From: Saccharospirillum sp.
GTDB lineage: Bacteria; Pseudomonadota; Gammaproteobacteria; Pseudomonadales; Natronospirillaceae
Direction of reading: 5' to 3'
Length of the DNA stretch: 64,000 nt
Assembly (NCBI GenBank): GCA_022565595.1
Contig: JAIUML010000001.1
Coordinates: forward strand, 186,001-250,000
Below are positions 7,964 through 16,268 of this stretch, in pieces. Under the pieces are notes generated by a model. It did no database searches. It was not told the origin of the DNA and saw nothing but the letters and a program-made list of their open reading frames with translations. A program made the position numbers and the translations under genes. The first letter of the stretch is position 1, and each line of letters opens with the position of its first letter.

Positions 7964-10642
7964 TTACCAGAGCACCTCACCGCTTTCAGGATCTATGCTA
8001 CCCAGGTTACGACGGTAACTACCGGATAGCTCCCGAAAGCTTCCTCCCACGTAGAGGCGATTACGCAGCGGATCAGCCAAGAGAGTGTGTGTTCTATCCC
8101 GACCAACAGAGCCCGCCCAGTCGGTCAGCAAGGAACCGTCCGTTCTATCGAGTGCCATCAGAGATTCAACCTCTTCGCCCATGTTAAGCTCAGAAAAGCG
8201 CCCGGCTACAAATACCCTGTCGCCCCATTCGACGATATCGTACACCAGAGGCGTCCCAATAATGCTGGCAGTCACTGTCGGTTGCCAGGTGTCAGACCGT
8301 GGCCGGCCTGCAACGGTGAGATCATAGCCAATTAGCCTGTAGGGCGAGAAACTGCCACCGGCATAGAGCCGCTCGGAAGTCGAACCAAGATGGTGAACAA
8401 TGCCGGAAGCAATGCCCGCATCCCAATGTTCATCCGGAACTCCAGTATTAAAACTGATGGCGGCAAGGGATTGCAGGCTTTCTCCACCTACGTTTGAGAA
8501 ATTGCCTCCTATATAGAGCCAATCGTCGGTACTGGTAATGGCATAAACGGTATTATCAATGTCGGGCTCGAATCCTGCAATAAGGGTGCCCGTGTTCAGG
8601 TTGAATGCTGCCGTGCGGGATTGACTGGTACCGGCAATCTCCGTAAAAGCACCGCCCACATAGAGGGTACTCCCTCGAATATGCATGGCGCGAATGGAGC
8701 TGTCTGCATTCACATGCCAATCACCCAGTGCGCCGTTTTCAAGATGCAAACGTCCGATGCCAACACGATCTGTACCATTGAGTTCGGTAAAGTTACCACC
8801 CACATACACATTGCTGCCATGAACCTTCAGCACCCTGACCGTGCCGCTGGCAGAAGGAGACCAGTCTGTCAGCATACCGGTCGTCAGGTCTATCGCCGCC
8901 AGTCGCTCCCGAGTGACGCTACCAGGCGAACCGCCGGCTAAATAGATACTGGAGCCCTGGGGCGCAAGGCCGTAAAGCCACTCTTTCGACTCAGGTGCCC
9001 AACCGAGTAACTGGCCATCATCAGCCATATCGAAGGCGGCAGCATGTCGGCGAGGCTCACCTTCAGCGCTCAGAAAGCCTCCCCCCACATAGAGCCGGTC
9101 GTTGTCATACGCCAATGCCCAGACACTGCCGTCGAGTAACGGATTCCAATCTAGCAGCGTATGGTCCAGTAGAGAAAAGGCCGCCAGGTAGGTGCGGCTT
9201 CGTAAGCCCGAGGCAGTAAAATAGCCACCCACAAAGAGCGTATCGTTGGCGACCAGAAGCCGGTTAACGCTGTTATCTAATTCAGGGTTAAAATCAACAT
9301 CCAGAGCGCCGGTATCCGTATCGACTCTGCCTAAACGGCGCGGAACCCCATTGATCTCATCAAAGGCACCGCCCAGGTAAACGTGGCCATTAGAAAACGC
9401 CATATCAAGTATATTGCCACCAGAGGCACTGGGCACCCAGGTTGCGTCAAGTGCACCGGTGGTACTATCCAATGCCGCCAGCCTGTTTCGGGGTGCACCA
9501 CCAACATCGGAAAATCGACCACCCACGTAGACGGTGTCTTCAGTAACAATCAGGGAATCGACAAAGTCATCGAAGATCGGAGCCTCGAAAACATCCAATT
9601 CGCCACCGCCACTTATACTAAATGCCGCTATATTGCTGCGCGGCTCACCGTTGACTTCGGAAAAATTACCGACGACGAAGACTCGATCGCCGACACGGGC
9701 CATGCGCCAAATCCAGGACCCTTCAAAGGAAACATCCCAGTCTGGGTCAAGCGTGCCATCCGCCCGTATTCGCGCAAGAAACTGGCGCGGTTCGCCATCA
9801 ATGGAGGTAAAGTCACCCCCAATGATCCAACCTCCTTCGTCATCCGGCACCGCGTCATAAACCCACCGGGTGATCTCTGGCATGGGGCCAACCGGGTGGC
9901 CAGAGCCCAATGAAGCCACTCCACCACCGCCTACCCCCATACCAGCAGCCTGGAATTCACCCCCAACCATAAGGGTGTCTTCGTGCATTACCTGGCTCCA
10001 GATCGCCCCATCGAAGCTAACAGGCACCGGCCTGGCCGAGGAAACAGGGGAGCGGAAACCCGCCCGTTCAGCAACGAAATACCAGCCTTTATCAGCGGCG
10101 AAGTCATCGGCTACTGAACCAAGCACTCGCTCATACCCGGCAACACTCGTCAGCATGCCAGCGTTGGCACACACACCATGGTTGCTCCAGTCGCAATCAC
10201 GATCGGTTGAATAGAGAATATCGACGCTGTCTGGTCCACTCCAGCTCAGGGTCATTTCCATAATGCCGGATACCGCAGTCAGTTCAGGCAACCCAAAGCA
10301 GTAGATGCCAACATTGGTCACGCTCTGCCCGCCTACGCTGCCGCTGCCATTACTGACCTCACACCCCTGGCCAGCCGGGTAGGCCTGAACACTGATGTTA
10401 TAACTATCGCCACTGCTGTAGGAGCCAGGCAAGGTGAAACTGCCGTTCCCCAGGATTTCAAGCGTACTGCTGCCATCGGCGATGGTCAGCGAACCACCCA
10501 CCGACAGGCCTGTCACCTCTCCACCCACAGAACTACCGCTACCACCACCACCGCACCCTGCCAAACCAAACAGCAGCGTTAGCACCATTAAGAGTGAAAG
10601 CTTTATCGACCCTAAAATACGCCTGGTGAATTGCCTTTTCAT
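7964..10642 (-). CDS. Large lipoprotein with repeated beta-propeller blades
   Basis: An 892-residue surface-type lipoprotein. The ATG at 10642 has AAGGAGGT upstream; the longer reading to 10714 has no such site. The signal ends in the lipobox GLAGC (Cys30), followed by a glycine/serine tether. A short beta module at about residues 35-110 precedes at least a dozen repeats of about 45-50 residues built on VYVGGxFxxxxGxxRxxLAAxD plus TGxLxxWxP. This is the pattern of delta-60-repeat and related propeller proteins. No enzyme motif is visible. Family knowledge suggests binding or adhesion at the cell surface, but that is inference. It appears monocistronic. Confidence 0.85.
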   Translation of the reverse strand: MKRQFTRRILGSIKLSLLMVLTLLFGLAGCGGGGSGSSVGGEVTGLSVGGSLTIADGSSTLEILGNGSFTLPGSYSSGDSYNISVQAYPAGQGCEVSNGSGSVGGQSVTNVGIYCFGLPELTAVSGIMEMTLSWSGPDSVDILYSTDRDCDWSNHGVCANAGMLTSVAGYERVLGSVADDFAADKGWYFVAERAGFRSPVSSARPVPVSFDGAIWSQVMHEDTLMVGGEFQAAGMGVGGGGVASLGSGHPVGPMPEITRWVYDAVPDDEGGWIIGGDFTSIDGEPRQFLARIRADGTLDPDWDVSFEGSWIWRMARVGDRVFVVGNFSEVNGEPRSNIAAFSISGGGELDVFEAPIFDDFVDSLIVTEDTVYVGGRFSDVGGAPRNRLAALDSTTGALDATWVPSASGGNILDMAFSNGHVYLGGAFDEINGVPRRLGRVDTDTGALDVDFNPELDNSVNRLLVANDTLFVGGYFTASGLRSRTYLAAFSLLDHTLLDWNPLLDGSVWALAYDNDRLYVGGGFLSAEGEPRRHAAAFDMADDGQLLGWAPESKEWLYGLAPQGSSIYLAGGSPGSVTRERLAAIDLTTGMLTDWSPSASGTVRVLKVHGSNVYVGGNFTELNGTDRVGIGRLHLENGALGDWHVNADSSIRAMHIRGSTLYVGGAFTEIAGTSQSRTAAFNLNTGTLIAGFEPDIDNTVYAITSTDDWLYIGGNFSNVGGESLQSLAAISFNTGVPDEHWDAGIASGIVHHLGSTSERLYAGGSFSPYRLIGYDLTVAGRPRSDTWQPTVTASIIGTPLVYDIVEWGDRVFVAGRFSELNMGEEVESLMALDRTDGSLLTDWAGSVGRDRTHTLLADPLRNRLYVGGSFRELSGSYRRNLGSIDPESGEVLW

Positions 10643-11315
10643 AATAAAATACCTCCTTCTATTGTTTTTTGGTTTTACTGAAAGCCTTTGGAGACTGAAA
10701 TAATCAGCAGCCAAAGTCTGGCTAAATCTGAAACATGGAATTGAGCTTAGGCGAGCATCAACTGCACGCTCTGCGTATTGAAATGCCCTGATGACTAAAC
10801 CACTGCAGAGTTATTATGAGTTTCTATTTTTATTGACAGAATAAGGGTTAGTACTACATCCGATAACTTTAAGATCTGAATGAATGTCAAGGTAGCCAAC
10901 TTTTCAGCGTTTTGCGAACTATCATTTTATCCACGACTTGTGAAAGCCCACCAGAGCCGACCTTACAGTGTTTTAACCAGGGCAGCCACCACAGTGATGG
11001 CTGACTTTCTTACTTCTCGAGCGTCACTTTCATCATGGCATCTCCATTAGGGGCGTCGATGACGACCTCAGCTCGCCTGACCTTCTGTTGGAATGGCCGA
11101 CATATCCACCCACAATTGGGTAATGACGCGACGGTCCGTTTTTCAGGTACCATTTTGATAGCTGGCTAGAAGTGATTGATGGATTGATTAATTTCTTGAA
11201 ATCATCGTCCGTTCAGCCACGTTGATTGACCCCCACGAGAAAGCCGGGCCAGGTTTGCCTGTCCTTGCAGTCGGAGCCCCTATGTCTATACCTAATTCCC
11301 AGTTACCGCGTCGCG
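10643..11315. other. AT-richer intergenic region with gene debris
   Basis: About 670 bp with no intact gene. The part nearest the lipoprotein should carry its promoter. On the minus strand, around 11014-11100, a frame ends with RAEVVIDAPNG...KVTLEK and a TAA, which reads like the last 25 codons of a lost gene. Its upstream part is frame-broken and no family is recognised. The right end leads into transposase remains. Confidence 0.4.
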
Positions 11316-11790
11316 GTAATGCCATTACCAGCCTGCCTGGCCTATGTCGACTTGAACCCCATCCGCGCCAGAATGGCAGAAACGCCAGAAACTTCCGACT
11401 ACACCTCCGCCAAAAAACGAATAGTAAGCGTCACGAATGACAAAAAACCGACCCAACTAAATCAACCAAAGGAACTATTACCCTTTGTTGGCTACCCCCG
11501 ACAAGACATGCCAACAGGGCTGCCATTCAGACTTCAGGGCTATCTGGGACTTCTGGACTGGACCGGGCGACAATTACGCCGAAACAAAGGTGGCGTTATA
11601 GATGACTCTCTTCCACCTATATTGGAAAGACTGAGTATTGAGCCTGAGAAGTGGTTATATACCTCCAGCCATTTTGAAAGCTCATTCAAAAGCTTTGTCG
11701 GCACCGCAAAAAGCATTTTGAGCAAGTGCAAACACCTATGTTACCAACGAACACCGCAGCTAACCGCCGGGTTGTTGCTGACCTGGCAAC
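11316..11790 (+). pseudogene. REP-associated tyrosine transposase, C-terminal remnant
   Basis: Codons from about 11316 encode CLAYVDLNPIRARMAETPE, DYTSAKKRI, then GYLGLLDWTGRQLRRNKGGVI, PPILERL and HFESSFKSFVG, ending near CYQRTP. This is the C-terminal half of the IS200-like REP-associated transposases (RAYT, Y1_Tnp family). The N-terminal HUH catalytic half is missing here, and the beginning of the frame is unrelated sequence. A fragment of the other half lies 2.1 kb downstream at 13920-14215. Confidence 0.8.
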
Positions 11791-12105
11791 CTTCACCAAC
11801 ATACCCTTTTTAGTGCTGAATCCTGGTTCAGGAATTAGCCGTGGCTGGAATATGGAACTTAGGGTTAATTTTCCAGATTCGGCACGTATATCAAGCAACA
11901 ACCAAGACAACGAACATTCTGTGGCTTTGATTTAAGAACTTCTGATGTTTGTTTCTATGTAATGGGTGTCTCGTCTATTTCTCGTCTATTTGTACTGTAG
12001 ATAGCACAAAGGTGGAGGTACCGAATGACCAGTGCTTTTTTGCCCGCGGGGCTTTAGTTTTAGCATTGCCTTCCGCGGGCTAAAGTTCGACTTGGCTGAC
12101 TTAAT

Positions 12106-13593
12106 CTAATAGAGACCTCTATTCAATGCATCAATCATGGCAGAGAACACTTTATTTCCTCTAATAGTGGCGCCGGTAAATCCATCAACATCCGGGATAA
12201 AGTCAGCAGTTCGATGTAAGTCGAGTAGTGTTTGAACGGGTTTGCCGTCTATGTATTCCAATATTGCCTGGTGTTGTTGGAGCACTGGGTATAACGTGTC
12301 GCCGGGTTGAAGTGCCCTGTAATCTGTTCCTGAGTAATAGAGGTGTCGGAAGCTGGGGTTTTTAATGAGGCCGTTTTCAACGAAAAACTGAATCGAGACC
12401 TGCTGAACACCAGAGTCCTCGAAGATTCCCCTATAACGACCATCAGCAGGTTCTGGCAGGCTTAGTTTCGTTGTATCAGATGGGGTGTAAGCCTGCCGAG
12501 ACAAGGCATTCATGATGGCTGAAACCACCTTATTGGACCGTACTGTAGCTCCTGTGAAGCCATCCACATCTTGAATCAGTTGAGATGGATGATGCAAATC
12601 GACGATGGTTGCAAGCACTTTGCCATCAAGATAGTCAAGAATTTGCTGATGTTGTTGGGCTACAGGGTAGAGTTGGTCGCCTTCTTTTAGTTGCCGATAG
12701 TCTGTTCCACTGTAGGCCAAGTGACGGAAGCGTAAGTTTTGAAACCGGTTATCGACAAGGTCAAACTGAATACTGACCTGCTGTTCACCACGGTCACCAA
12801 AAGTACCCCTATAGCGACCATCAGCGTAATAGCCAAATTCGATATTTATCTCTCCATCGGGTGTGTAGACGCCTCGGTTAAGTGCATCGTTAAATGTTGA
12901 ATACAACTTACTGCCACGAATTGTGGCGCCTGAAAAGCCATCAATATCTTCAATATAATCTCCGGGTCTCTTCAGTTCTTCAATAGATTCAAGTGTCTTT
13001 CCTTCGAGGTGACTTAAGGCCTGTTCATGTTGACGCTTTACCGCATACAAGGGATGTTGATCATCCATTCGGCGATAATCATCTCCCTTGTAGTACAAGT
13101 GACGAAAACTGAGGTCAAAAAGCACCCCATCACGCAAATGAAACTGTACAACTACCTGTTGGTCACCACCATCACCAAACATCCCTCTATAACGACCATC
13201 GACAAGAGTAAAAGGATCCGAACTGAAGCCACTTCGAGTTGTTGAGACGTCCTGATGTTCATGGCCTTCTTGAGCCGATCTGATAGCGTTGCCGACGGCC
13301 TGAAGAAAACCTTGACTGGTGTAGGTTGCGCCAGAGATCCCATCAATATCTGTATTTTGAAGCTCTATTATCTTTTGAGTAAGCTCAACAAAAACTGGTT
13401 CTGCGATGGACGGGGTGTCACCGTGGGAGACCACACGGATATCAGAAACCTGGCCCTCACCCCATTCTACCTCCAGTTCGATGGTACCATTGTAGCCTAA
13501 AGCACTGCCGCTAAAGGTATCTGCATGGATTGGGGTTGCAAGTGCCGCAAATAAGGCACCTGCCACGATAGCGTGTTTCGTGTAGAGTTTCAT
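12106..13593 (-). CDS. Periplasmic protein with four FMN-binding (flavinylation) domains
   Basis: A 495-residue exported protein with a signal peptide (cleavage after about residue 24, AATPIHA-type) and four FMN_bind domains in tandem. Each ends in the D-x-x-[S/T]-G-A-T motif that ApbE-type flavin transferases modify: DGISGAT (Thr90), DGFSGAT (Thr224), DGFTGAT (Thr350) and DGFTGAT (Thr476). Domains 2-4 are near-copies with repeated RYRGxFxDxGxQQVxxQF and FRHLxYxGxDYR segments, indicating internal duplication; domain 1 is divergent and shorter. Proteins of this class carry covalent FMN and pass electrons in the periplasm. No apbE or redox partner is in this window. A possible GCCCGCGG inverted repeat lies just past the stop (12042-12080). 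Confidence 0.88.
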   Translation of the reverse strand: MKLYTKHAIVAGALFAALATPIHADTFSGSALGYNGTIELEVEWGEGQVSDIRVVSHGDTPSIAEPVFVELTQKIIELQNTDIDGISGATYTSQGFLQAVGNAIRSAQEGHEHQDVSTTRSGFSSDPFTLVDGRYRGMFGDGGDQQVVVQFHLRDGVLFDLSFRHLYYKGDDYRRMDDQHPLYAVKRQHEQALSHLEGKTLESIEELKRPGDYIEDIDGFSGATIRGSKLYSTFNDALNRGVYTPDGEINIEFGYYADGRYRGTFGDRGEQQVSIQFDLVDNRFQNLRFRHLAYSGTDYRQLKEGDQLYPVAQQHQQILDYLDGKVLATIVDLHHPSQLIQDVDGFTGATVRSNKVVSAIMNALSRQAYTPSDTTKLSLPEPADGRYRGIFEDSGVQQVSIQFFVENGLIKNPSFRHLYYSGTDYRALQPGDTLYPVLQQHQAILEYIDGKPVQTLLDLHRTADFIPDVDGFTGATIRGNKVFSAMIDALNRGLY

Positions 13594-13919
13594 CTTTGGC
13601 TCCTTATTGCGCTTCTTTGTTTTATAAGCGCAATTGTGTAGAGATGGAGGTCAGCTGGTAGACTCGGCACTTTACTACGCCAAGAGAAAAAGCACCATTG
13701 AGTTACAATCGGCTGACCGAGAATGAATGACACCAAATTTACGCGCTTATGTAAGCCGAAAATTTGCAAAGTAGTATTGAATAGATGCTTATGCTAGTAC
13801 TAAACACATAGTTAAGCCAGTAATGGGCGGACAGGACAACCACAATATCGGACTTGACGGAATGCAGCTTATACAGTAGATCGGGAGCTATTAAAAATCA
13901 GGGTCAGAAACATTCCAAA

Positions 13920-14215
13920 ACCAGGGAAAAGCCTAATCTCACTGGAAGCCACGCCCTACAACCATTGCGTGGCTCGCTGCGTCCGCCGTGCGTTTCTCTG
14001 TGGTCGGGACCAACATACAGGCATGGACCAAGAACATCGACGGGGCTGGATTAGTACTTCCTGTAAACAACGTCCAACCACTACCATGTGGTACTACACA
14101 TTAACGCCAGCAAAGCGAAAGCCTGGGATACTCGAGAAGTCATCACCCGCTGGCACAAATTATTCAATGGTACACCGCTAACTCACAGATACCTCGCAAA
14201 CACTCTCAAGCTACT
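13920..14215 (+). pseudogene. REP-associated tyrosine transposase, N-terminal remnant
   Basis: Two frames together encode the N-terminal half of a RAYT. CVRRAFLCGRDQHTG followed by EHRRGWI is in one frame. NHYHVVLHINASKAKAWD, then TREVITRWHKLFNGTPLTHRYLA, is in another from about 14076. NHYH is the HUH metal-binding motif. About 20 codons between the two parts are missing, as is everything after the second. The gene is therefore broken by an internal deletion, a frameshift and a 3' truncation. Confidence 0.75.
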
Positions 14216-14283
14216 TGTTGTGTGGTAACGACGGCACGGGGCTGAATGGAAATCTTGAAGCTGTGCCACAAATATCGCTCCCA

Positions 14284-14445
14284 TTACTCCAGAAGCCTCT
14301 CTGGTGCATCCACATCCTCGTGCAGAACGCGAACAACGAGCACTTCCGATTCATGCAGTTGATAAAAAACAGAGTGACGCTCGACCTGTAATCTGCGATA
14401 CCCAGAAAAAACATGATCGTAGTTCGCGCCCAGTGATGGATGATC
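14284..14445 (-). pseudogene. ParE toxin, C-terminal remnant
   Basis: About 53 codons read DHPSLGANYDHVFSGYRRLQ, then HSVFYQLHESEVLVVRVLHEDVD, ending at TAA. This is the C-terminal half of a ParE/RelE-superfamily toxin, with the conserved G-Y-R-R, H-x-V-F-Y and RVLH elements. The first 40-45 residues are absent. The sequence starts directly at the stop codon of the antitoxin gene in another frame, with no start codon or ribosome-binding site, so a deletion removed the toxin N-terminus. Confidence 0.75.
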
Positions 14446-14698
14446 AATCAGCCGCCTTGATCCGCTTACGGCCAGCCGCTTTAATCGCCGATATATCCAG
14501 CGGTTTCGGGTCCCCGCTTGACTCACCCTCAGCGAGGGCTTGCCTAAGCATGGCAAGACGTTCTTTGGCCTGCTGGCCCCTTCGAATGAGATCGCGGATG
14601 TACTCACTATCGTTACCAAAGTGGCCGCTTTCAATCTGGGCTTTCACCCAACCGTCTTGCTGTTCAGTCAGTGTGATGGTTTTTCGGTGCATGCTCAT
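14444..14698 (-). CDS. parD: ParD-type antitoxin
   Basis: An 84-residue antitoxin of the ParD/CopG type. The N-terminal ribbon-helix-helix contains KTITLTEQQDGWVKAQIESG, then GNDSEYIRDLIRRGQQ. A charged C-terminal tail, LDISAIKAAGRKRIKAAD, would normally wrap the ParE toxin. The start at 14698 has AGGAG about 9 nt upstream. An in-frame upstream codon would add six residues without support. Family knowledge: ParD neutralises ParE, a gyrase poison, and represses its own operon. Because the adjoining parE is truncated, this is an orphan antitoxin that could act on a ParE elsewhere. Confidence 0.85.
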   Translation of the reverse strand: MSMHRKTITLTEQQDGWVKAQIESGHFGNDSEYIRDLIRRGQQAKERLAMLRQALAEGESSGDPKPLDISAIKAAGRKRIKAAD

Positions 14699-15092
14699 GG
14701 CTGATGCTCCTAACATGGAAGAGATATGAGTCTCAGAGGCCGTTTTTCATGTGCAGCTTGACCACCGTTCAAGCGCTATAAATCAACCGGTTAAACACAT
14801 GGAACTATTGCGAGACTATATCCGTATTCGCTATTTGAATTACCAAAGGTCACCACAAGGAAATGGCTGCCGTGGTGGATACTGGCTCAAGTCATCTTGT
14901 CTACATTCGAGTAAGAAGCGAGTTGTAAAAGGCCCCAGGATCAACTCGCACTTTGAAACCCTTCAACCACGCTACCGCCAGTCCGGATACCTGGCAAACC
15001 AAAAAACCGGCGCTGTTGGGTGAGTTTTTATTGCCGGTTGGTCTAAAAGTGCCAGCTTTGGCGGTGGAATTCAAAGTTTGTGGGGGATTGTG
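14699..15092. other. Intergenic region without visible genes
   Basis: About 390 bp between the parD start and the end of the convergent-side ridA gene. It should hold the parD promoter at its left edge. No coding frame with a ribosome-binding site, RNA gene or clear repeat was seen. A segment near 15008-15040 could form a weak hairpin (GCCGGTTG against CAACCGGC-like bases) but was not judged reliable. Confidence 0.4.
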
Positions 15093-15485
15093 TTATTTCG
15101 CAACGGCGGCGTAGGCGATGATTTCCACCAGCATCTCTTCTCGGGCAAAGCCGGAGACGATAATGGCGGCGCGGTTGGGGTATGGGGCTTGCACGTACTC
15201 TGCGTAAGCCTGGTTTACAGCGCCGAGGTGGGCGCGGTCGGTGACGTAGATCAGCACCTGGGTGAGGGCTTCCATGCCGACACCGGCGCAATGCAAGGTG
15301 TCCTTGAGGTTGTCCAGGCTTTGTCGGGCCTGGGCTTCTATGCCGCCGCTGACCACCTGGCCTGAAGCGTCGATGGGTATTTGGGCGGTGAACAGGATGC
15401 CCTGGGCGGTTACGGCCCATTCCAGGGGCGCTTTGGATGTCGGCAGGTTGGTTTTTACAGGGGTAATGGTCGCTGGCTGATTCAT
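15093..15485 (-). CDS. RidA family reactive-intermediate deaminase
   Basis: A 130-residue Rid (YjgF/YER057c/UK114) protein. Diagnostic elements are ILFTAQIPIDASGQVVSGG, SLDNLKDTLHCAGVG with the helix that packs the trimer, VLIYVTD, and PYPNRAAIIVSG with Arg as the carboxylate-binding residue of active RidA. The last element is followed by VEIIAYA with the conserved Glu. RidA hydrolyses reactive enamines and imines released by PLP enzymes and amino-acid oxidases. It is the last gene of the minus-strand run starting at 22123, 15 bp after the DUF3726-like gene, suggesting that the pathway makes an imine intermediate. Confidence 0.88.
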   Translation of the reverse strand: MNQPATITPVKTNLPTSKAPLEWAVTAQGILFTAQIPIDASGQVVSGGIEAQARQSLDNLKDTLHCAGVGMEALTQVLIYVTDRAHLGAVNQAYAEYVQAPYPNRAAIIVSGFAREEMLVEIIAYAAVAK

Positions 15486-15500
15486 GTTTTGCGGGTCCGT

Positions 15501-16268
15501 TCAGTCGTTGTCGGGGGTGGCGGCGCCGGCGCCGCTGCGCGAGGCGTCGGTGGCTTCCACGAGCAGGCGTTCGGCGAGGGTTTTCAGGGTGTGCCAGAGG
15601 CTATCGTCGACGTCCATGCCTTCCACCAGGGCCGCGTTCCGAAAGCCGGTCAGGCTGGCTTCGGTTTGTTGGTGCAGATCGCGCAGTTCGTATTCCGAGC
15701 GCAGGTTGGGCATGAGGTCGACATGGTTGGCCATAATGAGGGTGATGTCATCGTTGGCTTCGGTGCCTTCGGGTGCTTCGTCTACGGTGTACACACACAT
15801 CTCGGGGATGGGGTTGTTGGCCTTGAAGCCGACCACCTGTTCCACCAGTGGGTTGTGGGCGTTGCGCCAGAAGGCGGTGATGTTCATGCCGCGCTTGGCG
15901 AGGCGGGAGAGGTAGCCGAGGATCAGCACCCGGTTATGGCAGTGGCGAATGCGGGTGATCGAGAGCCCCCTCGTTCGCGCGCGGGCAAAGCCCAGCTCCA
16001 CGGCCAGGCTGGCGTTGCCGAGCACGCTCTGGCTGTGGGCGTCGAGCACGGTCAGGTCGGCGTCCTGATACAGCACCGTCGGTTTTCGGCTGGGGTCTTC
16101 CTGCATCAGATAGGCCATTCCCTTGTTGAGGGCAGCCACGCCGTTAAGGCCGTGCACTTCGAGCCAGGCGACCATGTCGGCCGCGTCTATGGCATCGCCT
16201 TCGGCAAAGCCGAGGCTGGAGAAGGCCTTGCGGCATTGGCCCTGCAGTTCGTTAAAGGAGACTTTCAT
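15501..16268 (-). CDS. DUF3726-like protein
   Basis: A 255-residue soluble protein that I assign tentatively to DUF3726. Its N-terminus (KVSFNELQGQCRKAFSSLG, then DAADMVAWLEVHGLNGV) resembles the start of the type-2 malate/L-lactate dehydrogenase family. That family also includes delta-1-pyrroline- and piperideine-2-carboxylate reductases. The conserved dehydrogenase NAD-binding segments were not recognised further on. The middle part carries SITRIRHCHNRVLILGYLSRLA and a VYTVDEAPEG strand. The start overlaps the stop of the upstream 576-codon gene by 4 bp (ATGA), so the two are translationally coupled and probably work together. Function unknown. Confidence 0.6.
   Translation of the reverse strand: MKVSFNELQGQCRKAFSSLGFAEGDAIDAADMVAWLEVHGLNGVAALNKGMAYLMQEDPSRKPTVLYQDADLTVLDAHSQSVLGNASLAVELGFARARTRGLSITRIRHCHNRVLILGYLSRLAKRGMNITAFWRNAHNPLVEQVVGFKANNPIPEMCVYTVDEAPEGTEANDDITLIMANHVDLMPNLRSEYELRDLHQQTEASLTGFRNAALVEGMDVDDSLWHTLKTLAERLLVEATDASRSGAGAATPDND

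Noticed and set aside
12042-12080. GCCCGCGG/CCGCGGGC inverted repeat as terminator of the FMN-binding gene
   Set aside because: On the minus-strand transcript the stem is followed by A-rich, not T-rich, sequence, so a standard intrinsic terminator was not called.
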